From contig JACDES010000012.1 of the NCBI GenBank assembly GCA_013816265.1, positions 1 through 41,076 of the forward strand: a stretch of 41,076 bases of DNA. Reading direction: 5' to 3'. Numbering within the stretch: position 1 is the stretch's first letter; each line of letters starts with the position of its first letter. The position numbers were made by a program, and so were the translations under genes. This stretch comes from Parachlamydiaceae bacterium (GTDB lineage: Bacteria > Chlamydiota > Chlamydiia > Chlamydiales > Parachlamydiaceae). Below are positions 33,669 through 41,076 of this stretch, piece by piece. The notes beneath the pieces were generated by a model. It saw only the letters and a program-made list of their open reading frames with translations. It was not told where the DNA came from and did no database searches.

Positions 33669-35095
33669 TCTTGGACTCCTTCATCACAGTTACACTCATT
33701 GTTGCAAATATCACCATTTAACTGAGAAAGAACCAAGTAAAGTTTACCACCCAAAGCTCGATCAAGTTGGACTCTGACCACCCAGTAATTGCGTAGAGAC
33801 ATGACATAATTACTATAGGCTTGAAATTCTTGACGTTTATTTTCTATAAGACGATCAATTCCTAGTCCCATCAAGTTATAAAGCTCTTCAGAAGATTGTA
33901 GAATTTTGCTTTGCAAAGGAATGATACGAGCTCTATATTCATTAATGATTCTTAGATTATTCATAAGAAGCTTATGCGCCTCCCTGACTTCAGATAAAAC
34001 TTGAATTTCCAAGGCAGCTAAGTGATTTTGGGCTTGCCTTAATTCTGCATGAAGACGCAGACGATCGGCTTGACCGTAGTTGAAGATGGGGATTTCACCT
34101 GTGAAAGCAGGCCCAATAACATTAGTTCCATCAGGATCTCTTTCTCCAGCAATACCAATACGTCCTTGTGTGTAAACCCACCATTGTTTAATTCCTAGTT
34201 TGCGACTTAAGCGAAGAACATCGAAACGGGCTGCTTGCAAATCCAGTCTTTCACTAAAAGCTACAGACTCAAGGCAGTCGAGAGGTACTCCTTGATAATC
34301 AATTTCTGGTAAGTTATCAGAAACTTTCCATTGAATGTCTCCGCAAAAACCGAGTAATCTATTTAATTTCTCTCTCAGTCGAATGATGTCATTTTGAATC
34401 CTTGCCATCTCCAACTCCGCTTCTAGATATCTAGCTTGGATTTGCTGAAATTCAAGGTCATTGACGTTTCCTATTTTTTGCTGTCTTTGGGCAAGTTCGC
34501 TATGAATGCTGGTCAACTCGACAATAGATTGAACATACTTAAGATCTTGCTGTGAGGCTTGGAGTTCGTAAAAGGTTTGTTCGACTTCAAAAGCCAAATC
34601 AAGAATGTCATTTGTGACTCTTAGTATTGTTTGCTCAAGCTCTGTCTTAGCAACTTTTACGCGAAGAGGAATAAGAAAAAGGTCTATAAAGCTGGAGGTA
34701 ATCGTGTATTCAATATTTGTTTTTAAATTGGATTTTTCTGGGAACCGGAAAAAAAGATCAAAAGCTGGATTGGAAAAAAGGCCTGCTTCGACTAAATCAG
34801 CCTGGGCAATACCGATCTCTTCAAAAATTTCTTGAACCTTGGGATTGTTAAGAAAAGCTATTTGAACAGCTGAGTCAGCGGTTAATTCTTGTTGAAGAAG
34901 CGTTTCAATGAGTTCACATACTCTTTCATCTTCATAACATCCCTGACTCCATTGAACCTGTTTATCAATCCGACGTTCTATAGTTGAAGAAACACGACAA
35001 TCATCTGGCCTCGGTATTTTTGTACATCCAGAAATAATACAGGATATTATTCCTAAAATCCACGTAGATTTAAATCGACTCATATAACCGGCCAT
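33665..35095 (-). CDS. Outer-membrane efflux lipoprotein (TolC/CusC family)
   Basis: 476 residues; the frame opens at ATG 35095, but MSRFKSTWILGIISCIISGC (ATG 35083) is the better start, giving a lipobox ISGC. The remainder has the two long alpha-hairpin repeats of the outer-membrane factor family, seen in repeated Gln/Glu/Leu helices such as LAQRQQKIGNVNDLEFQQIQ and RLREKLNRLLG. It would form the outer-membrane channel of a metal export system, but no complete RND pump or adaptor is present here. The stop overlaps the oxidase start (ATGA), coupling the two. Confidence 0.87.
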   Translation of the reverse strand: MAGYMSRFKSTWILGIISCIISGCTKIPRPDDCRVSSTIERRIDKQVQWSQGCYEDERVCELIETLLQQELTADSAVQIAFLNNPKVQEIFEEIGIAQADLVEAGLFSNPAFDLFFRFPEKSNLKTNIEYTITSSFIDLFLIPLRVKVAKTELEQTILRVTNDILDLAFEVEQTFYELQASQQDLKYVQSIVELTSIHSELAQRQQKIGNVNDLEFQQIQARYLEAELEMARIQNDIIRLREKLNRLLGFCGDIQWKVSDNLPEIDYQGVPLDCLESVAFSERLDLQAARFDVLRLSRKLGIKQWWVYTQGRIGIAGERDPDGTNVIGPAFTGEIPIFNYGQADRLRLHAELRQAQNHLAALEIQVLSEVREAHKLLMNNLRIINEYRARIIPLQSKILQSSEELYNLMGLGIDRLIENKRQEFQAYSNYVMSLRNYWVVRVQLDRALGGKLYLVLSQLNGDICNNECNCDEGVQE

Positions 35096-35096
35096 T

Positions 35097-35231
35097 TTAT
35101 TTAAATAATCTATTAATCCATTGTCTTAACTCATCTTCATTTTGTATTGCTTCAATTTCCAAAGAATTAGCTTTAGAGATAAAGTTGTCTAGAAGAGCGC
35201 GGAATATGGTGTTTGCAGTAATGTGCTCTCT
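35097..35231 (-). pseudogene. 44-codon C-terminal ORF fragment
   Basis: The minus strand encodes REHITANTIFRALLDNFISK, then ANSLEIEAIQNEDELRQWIN and RLFK, with a stop one base before the efflux gene ATG. There is no usable start and a TAA precedes it, so it looks like the end of a lost upstream gene. The family is not recognised. Confidence 0.4.
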
Positions 35232-35916
35232 TTAATCTTTAGACAAGTCGCCTTGAAGGCGAAATCACATTAATGTTCTAACTTGATCAGACGTCATGAG
35301 AGCATCACCCTGAAGATTTAAGATTTTTTATTGAATCATGCGGATAATCCGCATTCCTTTACCTTTTTGGCTTTTCAGAGTCACATGGAGATCGGTTTAT
35401 TAATTTTTTCATATGCACCTCTTTTTTTCTCATGGTTCATAAAACCAAAAATGTATATACAAAGCAAGAACTTCCAAAGTTACTCACTTCTTACACCGCT
35501 ACTTATTGCAGACAAATTGATGATTAAGAAAATTTTAGAGGATTATGTATGGAGACAAAAAGAAACATTTTTTTTGTTCGCCTCGAGATGACAAAGAAAT
35601 TTGAAATGGATCCTTAAATATTGAATTCGAATTTCTATTTTGGAGCAAAAGACAAAATCGTTTACGGTAAGAATTATGCAAATTTTACGCAATTGATGGG
35701 AAAAAACTGGCATAAAATAGTGCATATCTGCACGTCTGGCACTTTAATAAACTGCAAATTTTACTGCGCTTATGTACCCTATTTTACGTTTTCTTGTAGA
35801 AGTAAGCTCTATCAAATGCCGGAAGCATTGATCCCTCTTGTTCGAAAGCAAAGGGCATTGTCAATAGGCCCAGCATTTGATTAAACCAAAAAAATCTAGC
35901 GTCAGGTGCCTTTATT
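35232..35916. other. Gap between the metal block and the photolyase stump
   Basis: About 680 bases. The promoter of the minus-strand metal block should lie at its left end. The open plus-strand frames 35331-35591 and 35621-35884 have no ribosome site and no family likeness; I treat them as chance or decayed sequence. Confidence 0.4.
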
Positions 35917-36024
35917 ATGAAACGTGCCCTTTTTATTTTCCGAAGGGATATGCGATTACAAGACAATCGAGGACTTCTTTCAGCTTTGAAAGCTGCTGAT
36001 GAGGTAATACTATCTCGACCATAG
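35917..36024 (+). pseudogene. Photolyase N-terminal stump
   Basis: MKRALFIFRRDMRLQDNRGL then LSALKAADEVILSRP and a stop. This is the start of a DNA photolyase/cryptochrome (typically MKRALFIFRRDLRLxDN). The remaining roughly 430 residues are missing. The deletion joins the stump to the leader of the dehydrogenase gene at 36104. Confidence 0.82.
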
Positions 36025-36103
36025 TAGAGAGGCAGCTATTACCCTAGAATCCTATAAGAGGATAGCTCACCATGAAATTTAAAGTAGATAAAGGAAATTG
36101 TTT

Positions 36104-37549
36104 ATGTCCAAAGTTTTAGTGACAGGAGCGAATGGGTTTATAGGTAAAAGATTAATCCTATACCTTTTAAACCAAGGCCATCAAATTTATGCTTTATGTC
36201 GCATTAAAGGCACAAAAGTGTTTATTGAAGAAAACCCAAATCTTTTTTATGTATGGGGCGATTTAAAAAATTCTGAGACTCTGAAAAATATCCCGAAAGA
36301 TCTTGATGCCGCCTATTTTCTTGTTCACTCGATGTCTGAAATCGCCGGTGATCTTGCTGAGACAGAGAGTAAAATAGTAGAAAAATTTATGGCCGGTGTG
36401 AAAAACAAGCGGATCAAACAGATCATCTACTTAGGAGGTATTATCAATGACGAAAAGGCGCTATCGCCTCACTTAAAGTCACGATTATTAGTTGAGCAGG
36501 CTTTAAAGAAGAGCTTGATTCCTGTCACAGTCCTACGTGCAAGTATTATCATAGGGGCAGGAAGTGCATCTTTTGAGATCATTAGAGATTTATGTGAAAA
36601 ACTCCCTTTAATGATCACCCCTAAGTGGGTGAAAACGAAATGTCAACCGATTGCTATTCCTGACGTGCTTTTTTATCTTTCCCAGGTACTTCTGAATGAG
36701 GAATGTTTTAACAAGACTTTTGACATTGGGGGTCCGGAAATATTAACATTCAAAGAGCTGATACTTAAATACTCGGAATTCAGAAATTTAAAAACTTGGA
36801 TAATTGACGTTCCGTTTCTGACTCCACATTTATCGAGCTATTGGTTGGTCTTTATTACATCGGTTCGCTTTTCTCTGTGTTATTATTTAATTGAAAGCAT
36901 GAAAAGTAGTACTATTGTTCAACTCAATGAAATCCAAAAAATTATTCCACATACATGTTTAACCTATACGGAAGCACTAAAATTAGCTTTTCAAAACATT
37001 TCACAAAATGAAGTTATTTCTACTTGGATGGATTCATGGGAAATTCACGGAGATGACCCCAATATTGCCGATTATATGCAAGTTCCCATTGAGGGTTGTC
37101 TAAAAGATGAACGAAGAGTACCAATCAAAGATTCAAAACTTGCTACTATTAAACGAATTTGGTGTATGGGCGGCAATACCGGTTATTATGCCCTTAATTG
37201 GGCTTGGTATATGCGAGGTTTATTTGATAAAGTTATCGGTGGAATAGGGTTAAACAGAGGGAGAAGACATCCTACTGAAATCCAAGTTGGCGATTCTATC
37301 GATTTTTGGAGAGTATTGCTTGCAGATAAGGAAGAAGGCCACCTCATTCTTTTTTCCGCTATGAAATTACCTGGAGAAGCCTGGCTTGAATTTCGTTTAG
37401 AGCACATAGAAAATAAAGATGTAATTATACAAACAGCCACGTTCCGACCTCAAGGAATTCTTGGAAGACTTTATTGGTATCTTCTTTATCCATTTCACTA
37501 TTTAATTTTTCGAAGGATGGCTAAAGCAATAGCCGGTGAAATGCAATAA
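36104..37549 (+). CDS. NmrA/SDR-type dehydrogenase with DUF2867 domain
   Basis: A 481-residue protein. The N-terminal Rossmann domain starts with VLVTGANGFIGKRLI (GxxGxxG at 8-14) and continues to about residue 310 with atypical-SDR features (YFLVHSM, IYLGGI, VLRASIIIGAGS). The C-terminal DUF2867 domain, about 330-481, contains KRIWCMGGNTGYYALNWAWY and FRPQGILGRLYWY, plus a hydrophobic end. This SDR-DUF2867 architecture is often encoded next to photolyases. I start at ATG 36104 with AAGGA 8 nt upstream. Substrate unknown. Confidence 0.85.
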   Translation: MSKVLVTGANGFIGKRLILYLLNQGHQIYALCRIKGTKVFIEENPNLFYVWGDLKNSETLKNIPKDLDAAYFLVHSMSEIAGDLAETESKIVEKFMAGVKNKRIKQIIYLGGIINDEKALSPHLKSRLLVEQALKKSLIPVTVLRASIIIGAGSASFEIIRDLCEKLPLMITPKWVKTKCQPIAIPDVLFYLSQVLLNEECFNKTFDIGGPEILTFKELILKYSEFRNLKTWIIDVPFLTPHLSSYWLVFITSVRFSLCYYLIESMKSSTIVQLNEIQKIIPHTCLTYTEALKLAFQNISQNEVISTWMDSWEIHGDDPNIADYMQVPIEGCLKDERRVPIKDSKLATIKRIWCMGGNTGYYALNWAWYMRGLFDKVIGGIGLNRGRRHPTEIQVGDSIDFWRVLLADKEEGHLILFSAMKLPGEAWLEFRLEHIENKDVIIQTATFRPQGILGRLYWYLLYPFHYLIFRRMAKAIAGEMQ

Positions 37550-37562
37550 AAAATGAGCAACT

Positions 37563-37609
37563 TATACCACGCGCGGTCCAAATTCAAGTTTTAGGCCCCG
37601 CGTGGTATA
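37563..37609. repeat. Complete short family B palindrome
   Basis: TATACCACGCGCGGTC faces GGCCCCGCGTGGTATA across about 15 bases containing AAATTCAAGTTTTA. It lies between converging genes (dehydrogenase and TspO), where it could act as a bidirectional terminator. Confidence 0.8.
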
Positions 37610-37631
37610 ATTGCACTGATTTATAAACCAA

Positions 37632-38117
37632 TCAATTATAAATCCAGATGAATAAATTTAAATAGAATGCATAAGAAACCCAAGCCAAATACGGTATAAG
37701 CAAGTAACTTCCATATCGAGTGTGATTCCAAAAAAAACTAATGGTCAGCAAAATAGAGAACCATAACAGAAGAATGTCTATAAGCGCCAATCCAGGTTCT
37801 TGTAAGTAAAAAAATAGCCAGGACCAAATGAAATTCAAAAAAAGTTGGATGGTGAAAAATAGAAAAGCCAACTTTTTTCCAGTCGTTTCACTTATCCATA
37901 ATAGTGTCAATGCAATAGCCATAGAGATATAGAGAATCGACCATATGATCGGAAAAACAATGTCTATTGGCGTTCCATAAGGCTTTATCAAATGAGGATA
38001 CCATTCTTTAACTCCTTGCTGCGTAACCAGTCCAGTTAACCACCCCCCGCCCAAGCAAAGAATTAGGCATGGAATGAATTTCTGGATAAAAGAACTTGGA
38101 TATTTGGAACTGGGCAT
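37632..38117 (-). CDS. tspO: TspO/MBR-family membrane protein
   Basis: A 161-residue protein with five membrane helices, the bacterial relative of the mitochondrial translocator protein. Typical residues are GWLTGLVTQQGVKEWYPHLI, FPIIWSILYISMAIAL, the WSWLFFYLQEPGLALIDI loop and PYLAWVSYAFYLN near the end. Family members bind porphyrins and take part in tetrapyrrole and light or oxidative-stress responses. GAGG lies before the ATG. It is divergent from the SRPBCC gene across 85 bp, and a heme-binding SOUL gene follows, which supports a tetrapyrrole theme. Confidence 0.9.
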   Translation of the reverse strand: MPSSKYPSSFIQKFIPCLILCLGGGWLTGLVTQQGVKEWYPHLIKPYGTPIDIVFPIIWSILYISMAIALTLLWISETTGKKLAFLFFTIQLFLNFIWSWLFFYLQEPGLALIDILLLWFSILLTISFFWNHTRYGSYLLIPYLAWVSYAFYLNLFIWIYN

Positions 38118-38202
38118 CAGAAGCCTCGCAAAATCGATTGCATTTCGATTGAAATTCTACTACTCTGTCAAAAAAAGACTAATAAAGGATGATTTATCTT
38201 AT

Positions 38203-38667
38203 ATGCTTACTCTGAAATATTTGCAAAAGCTTCCTTTATCTTTAGAAGATAGTTGGAATTTTTTCTCGTCGCCTGCAAATCTAAAAATCTTAACACCAGA
38301 GCATTTAGATTTTGAAATAACGAATGATCATGAAAACAGAAAAATGTATGCAGGTCAGATCATTGCATACAGGATTCGGCCGGTTTTAAATCTTCCACTT
38401 GAGTGGGTCTCAGAGATTACTCAAGTCCAAGAACCCTATTATTTTATAGACGAACAACGCTTTGGCCCCTACAAATTTTGGCATCATGAACATCGCTTTA
38501 ATCCTATTCCCAATGGAGTTGAGGTAGTTGACATCGTTTATTATAAGATGCTTTTTGGCTTTTTAGGTAAAGTTCTCCACACTCTTAAAGTTAAACAAGA
38601 TCTTGAAGCTATTTTCTCATATCGACGAGCGAAATTAGAAGAGCTCTTTGGTCCTTATTTTGAGTAA
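38203..38667 (+). CDS. SRPBCC-family ligand-binding protein
   Basis: 154 residues from ATG 38203 (AAGGA upstream); the longer frame from 38074 overlaps tspO on the other strand and is rejected. The fold signature is KLPLSLEDSWNFFSSPANLK at the start, PLEWVSEITQVQEPYYFIDE, GPYKFWHHEHRFNPIPNGVE and a C-terminal helix with FSYRRAKLEELFG. Such proteins are often annotated as cell division inhibitor-like and accompany photolyase/SDR genes. A hydrophobic ligand is expected; its identity is unknown. Probably cotranscribed with the SOUL gene. Confidence 0.85.
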   Translation: MLTLKYLQKLPLSLEDSWNFFSSPANLKILTPEHLDFEITNDHENRKMYAGQIIAYRIRPVLNLPLEWVSEITQVQEPYYFIDEQRFGPYKFWHHEHRFNPIPNGVEVVDIVYYKMLFGFLGKVLHTLKVKQDLEAIFSYRRAKLEELFGPYFE

Positions 38668-38688
38668 TAAATATAATTAGAAAAACTC

Positions 38689-38748
38689 ATGAAAATCTCC
38701 ATCTTTATCTTATTGATTTTAGCTCTCGTAGTATTGGCAGGCACTTAA
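38689..38748 (+). CDS. 19-residue hydrophobic leader peptide
   Basis: MKISIFILLILALVVLAGT and a stop, then TAATG restarts at the SOUL gene. It resembles the membrane anchor or signal that many SOUL proteins carry. Either the anchor was separated by a stop mutation or the peptide serves translational coupling. Confidence 0.5.
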   Translation: MKISIFILLILALVVLAGT

Positions 38749-39302
38749 TGAGTAACGTCGATCAACCAAAGTACAACGTTATCACCTCAAATAATAACAT
38801 TGAATTGCGATATTATGAACCGATGCTTTTAGCTGAAGTCGAGATTGCTGGTGAACGAAAAGAGGCAATCACAAATGGGTTTAAGATCCTTGCTGATTAT
38901 ATTTTCGGCAATAATATTTCAAAGACAAAAATAAAAATAACGGCACCTGTCACAAGTGAATTAAACGAAAAATTAGCTATGACAGCTCCTGTTATGCAAC
39001 AAGGCAGCGGTGGTAAATGGAAAGTGAGATTTGTCATGCCCGCAGGCTATACTATCGATACTCTGCCACAACCAAATTCTTCATATGTGAAATTGATTTC
39101 TATGCCTGCCAAGCGTTTTGCCGTCATACGATTTTCAGGTTTAGCTGATGAGGATAGCCTTCATGTTCATGCGGAAAAACTCAAAGCCTATACTGCAGAA
39201 CACCATCTCAAGACTATTGGAAACCAAATCCTGGCCTTTTACAATCCTCCTTGGACATTACCCTTCTTGCGCCGTAATGAAGTGATGATAGAGGTTGAGT
39301 AA
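38748..39302 (+). CDS. SOUL-family heme-binding protein
   Basis: 184 residues covering a complete SOUL domain: QPKYNVITSNNNIELRYYEP, then NGFKILADYIFGNN, KIKITAPVTSELNEKLAMTA, KWKVRFVMPAGYT and FAVIRFSGLAD. Family members bind heme or handle tetrapyrroles. Its ATG overlaps the stop of the 19-residue leader (TAATG), and no separate ribosome site is obvious, so translation may depend on the leader. It is the third gene of the SRPBCC-leader-SOUL operon opposite tspO. As written, the protein would be cytoplasmic. Confidence 0.9.
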   Translation: MSNVDQPKYNVITSNNNIELRYYEPMLLAEVEIAGERKEAITNGFKILADYIFGNNISKTKIKITAPVTSELNEKLAMTAPVMQQGSGGKWKVRFVMPAGYTIDTLPQPNSSYVKLISMPAKRFAVIRFSGLADEDSLHVHAEKLKAYTAEHHLKTIGNQILAFYNPPWTLPFLRRNEVMIEVE

Positions 39303-39466
39303 AGGAGAAATTTCTTCTGATGGCATCTAAAGAAAGCTTTGATATAATGCAAATCAGGTTTGAATTGCTCTAGATTTGTGTATTTATCCTGATGCGGGGT
39401 ATTTCCTTTCAATCCAATCATTTTTCGATGAGAATTATAAAATACGTCAAAAACACACCTTTATGC

Positions 39467-39877
39467 TTAGGTGAAATAGCTTTTCCAATGATTCCCTATC
39501 CAGAAAGTGGTGAGACAGGTTACTCCCGAAATAAAGGTGCCCCATAAAAGGTCATAGACTACAATTTTCATCGGCCAACCTTTGAGAGTTGCAAGATTAG
39601 TTAGATCATAGGTCGCGTAACAGACAAGACCGAAAAATCCACCATATAATAGAGCTGACACCCAGTTTCCTTCATTAAAGACTGGCAATACCGCGAAAAA
39701 TACAAGGCCGGCAATGTATAAGCAGTAGAACAAGATAGCCGGTCCATACCTAACTTGATTAGCCATGAGGGAGCCTATTTGTTCCTTATAAAGATTTTTA
39801 GCGATGATGCCTAGCCAAAATAGGTCGATCGCAAAAAACACAACTAGAGAGACGAGGTAAAGCTTAAAAAATGTCAT
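39467..39877 (-). CDS. DUF2177 membrane protein
   Basis: 136 residues with four membrane helices. The family pattern is visible: FFAIDLFWLGIIAKNLYKEQ, the middle VRYGPAILFYCLYIAGLVFF, and YATYDLTNLATLKGWP followed by DLLWGTFISG. DUF2177 genes are frequently neighbours of photolyase, SDR and LitR/CarH-type regulators in other bacteria (established for some proteobacteria), which fits this block. The start overlaps the stop of the DoxX-like gene by four bases (39874-39877). Function unknown. Confidence 0.85.
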   Translation of the reverse strand: MTFFKLYLVSLVVFFAIDLFWLGIIAKNLYKEQIGSLMANQVRYGPAILFYCLYIAGLVFFAVLPVFNEGNWVSALLYGGFFGLVCYATYDLTNLATLKGWPMKIVVYDLLWGTFISGVTCLTTFWIGNHWKSYFT

Positions 39878-40227
39878 AAGGATAAACTGCTTCGTGAATG
39901 TTCAAACGCCACAAAAAGAGATAAAAGCATTAGCACCAATGAAGGTAGATATTTGTACAGAGGATGGTGCGCTTTAAAATGTGCAAACTGCGCGCAAAAC
40001 ATCAAAAAAGCCATAATAAGAGCTGGAAAGAACACCAAATTGGGGTACCAAATCCCCGTAATAAGTAATGTTGATAAAGAAATTTTCAAAGCACCCACAA
40101 TGTTCCTTACAAGATCTGGAATGCCGTACTCGTGAAATTCATGCACGATGTTGTCAAAGCGGAAAACCCAAACAATGACAATTGATGTGGCGATAAGAAT
40201 TTGGGCAAAAATTGAATACTCAATCAT
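39874..40227 (-). CDS. DoxX-like membrane protein
   Basis: 117 residues with four helices, in the pattern of small DoxX-like proteins: WVFRFDNIVHEFHEYGIPDL, then VGALKISLSTLLITGIWYPN, and the polar FAHFKAHHPLYKYLPS loop. GAGG lies before the ATG, and the stop overlaps the DUF2177 start. Related proteins take part in membrane redox or quinone-linked processes, but this is a weak functional guide. The 320 bases from 40228 to 40547, before the MerR relic, hold its promoter and no supported gene. Confidence 0.75.
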   Translation of the reverse strand: MIEYSIFAQILIATSIVIVWVFRFDNIVHEFHEYGIPDLVRNIVGALKISLSTLLITGIWYPNLVFFPALIMAFLMFCAQFAHFKAHHPLYKYLPSLVLMLLSLFVAFEHSRSSLSL

Positions 40228-40547
40228 CTTTTCCTCACTTTTGAGTTTTGTTAAACACAGCTTTATACTTCATATCAATAACCTTAATTAGCGATATTTA
40301 CAAGCATTTTTGGAGATTCCGTTGGATCAAAGTTCGTTCACATTCGCGCATTTTGGCCCCAATTTTCAAAGGTTCAAAAATCTTTCAATTCAACAGTCTA
40401 TCCTTGAGTCCTTTCTGAAGAACATTAAAATTATAATATGCTCTATCGCATTTATTTATAAATTCCTTATTGACTCTAACGCAGACGTCATTGTGTACCA
40501 TAGAGATATCTTTTAAAATCAAGGTGATTTTAGGAGGGAGGATATCG

Positions 40548-40931
40548 ATGGCTTATACAGTAAAAAAAATAAGTGAACTTTCCGGAGTGACGGTTCGCAC
40601 GCTGCATTTCTACGAAGAGGCAGGCCTTCTAAAACCGGCTTATTATGGATCTAATGGATATCGGTACTATGAGGAGAATTAACTTTTGCAACTTCAACAA
40701 ATTCTTTTCTTTAAAGAGTTAGGTTTTACGTTGAAACAAATCCTGAAGGTAGTAGGAAGAAGCGACTTTGATCAACTTGCTGCTCTCCAGTATCAAGAAG
40801 GTTTAGCTGACTATTAAAGGGTTCTGAATTCACTACAGCTTCAAGTTGCAGCTGAAGATGCGATGGCTCAGGCTTTAGGAAATATTAGTCTCGCCTATGC
40901 AAATATTTACAAGTCACTTGGTAATTCTTAA
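40548..40931 (+). pseudogene. MerR regulator relic joined to a TPR-like fragment
   Basis: A strong TAGGAGGGAGG precedes ATG 40548. 45 residues of a MerR/TipA-type DNA-binding domain follow (MAYTVKKISELSGVTVRTLH, GYRYYEEN), then an in-frame TAA where a Leu codon (TTA) is expected. The frame continues LQLQQILFFKELGFTLKQIL and GRSDFDQLAAL, and then changes character to YQEGLADY, a second TAA, and AQALGNISLAYANIYKSLGN, which looks like a tetratricopeptide-repeat segment. Both stops and the hybrid nature mark it as dead. Confidence 0.72.
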
Positions 40932-40956
40932 ATGTAGGCATCAAATCTAGGCATAT

Positions 40957-40996
40957 ACAAATATGGCGCTTCATAACAAAGCGAAAGAGGACTTTC
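40957..40996. repeat. Right copy of the 40-bp inverted repeat
   Basis: Perfect reverse complement of 58-97. Beyond it the window ends in a more GC-rich stretch (GGCCTAGCCTGCCCTCCCC) without a recognisable gene. Confidence 0.8.
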
Positions 40997-41076
40997 AGCG
41001 GGTAAGGAACAGGCCTAGCCTGCCCTCCCCGTTATCGCAATGGGGTCATTTCCCCATATTTACCGGCGTACGTGTT

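Noticed and set aside
35331..35591. 86-codon plus-strand frame after the metal block
   Set aside because: No ribosome site, no recognisable domain and odd composition; may be decayed DNA but cannot be supported as a gene.

Overview
The window is AT-rich bacterial DNA that most likely comes from an environmental (amoeba-associated) chlamydia of the Parachlamydiaceae type. The strongest sign is the 634-residue signal peptidase I, whose large central insert is typical of chlamydial LepB. Many accessory genes also resemble families shared with Legionella and other amoeba-resisting bacteria. This assignment rests on family recognition only; no database was searched.

Layout. 0.2-8.7 kb looks like core chromosome: a hypothetical membrane protein, lepB, a secreted hypothetical protein, an NAD-salvage operon (small coiled-coil exported protein, pncB, pncA), a DUF167 protein and a secreted S10 serine carboxypeptidase. 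A CAU-anticodon tRNA (8769-8841) ends this block. A degraded 47-nt direct copy of the tRNA 3' part lies at 26064-26110. The 17 kb between them look like an old island: an AbiEi antitoxin with a stump of its AbiEii toxin, an 847-residue beta-lactamase-fold serine hydrolase, a GNAT acetyltransferase, two dead copies of an APH(9)/spectinomycin-phosphotransferase-like gene, a CDP-alcohol phosphatidyltransferase, exported MsrA and MsrB, a mercuric-reductase-like flavoprotein paired with a TVP38/TMEM64 protein (plus a decayed inverted copy of that pair), an IS4-type transposase remnant, an NRAMP-like transporter and an Fpg/Nei-like protein. A NUDIX gene and a GrpB-GNAT fusion follow just outside.

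Repeats are the most unusual aspect. At least three dispersed palindromic families occupy the gaps: (A) short elements with a GGGGTC...GACCCC core, several with an internal TGGCATATTGGCATTTG hairpin, sitting at the borders of accessory genes; (B) elements with TATACCACGC ends, from about 16 bp to a 165-bp near-perfect palindrome; (C) a nested 300-bp inverted repeat at 13.1-13.4 kb with partial copies at 9.0, 13.0 and 15.8-16.0 kb.

28.6-35.1 kb is a minus-strand copper/heavy-metal block: outer-membrane efflux lipoprotein, multicopper oxidase, DUF2231 membrane protein, Cys-rich four-helix copper-binding protein, Met-rich exported protein, CDF exporter, and a scar where an RND efflux operon was deleted so that the start of its outer-membrane protein abuts the end of its pump.

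35.9-40.2 kb resembles photolyase-associated stress clusters: a photolyase stump, an NmrA/DUF2867 dehydrogenase, TspO, an SRPBCC protein, a SOUL heme-binding protein, DUF2177 and a DoxX-like protein. A MerR regulator relic follows. The window begins and ends with a perfect 40-bp inverted repeat.
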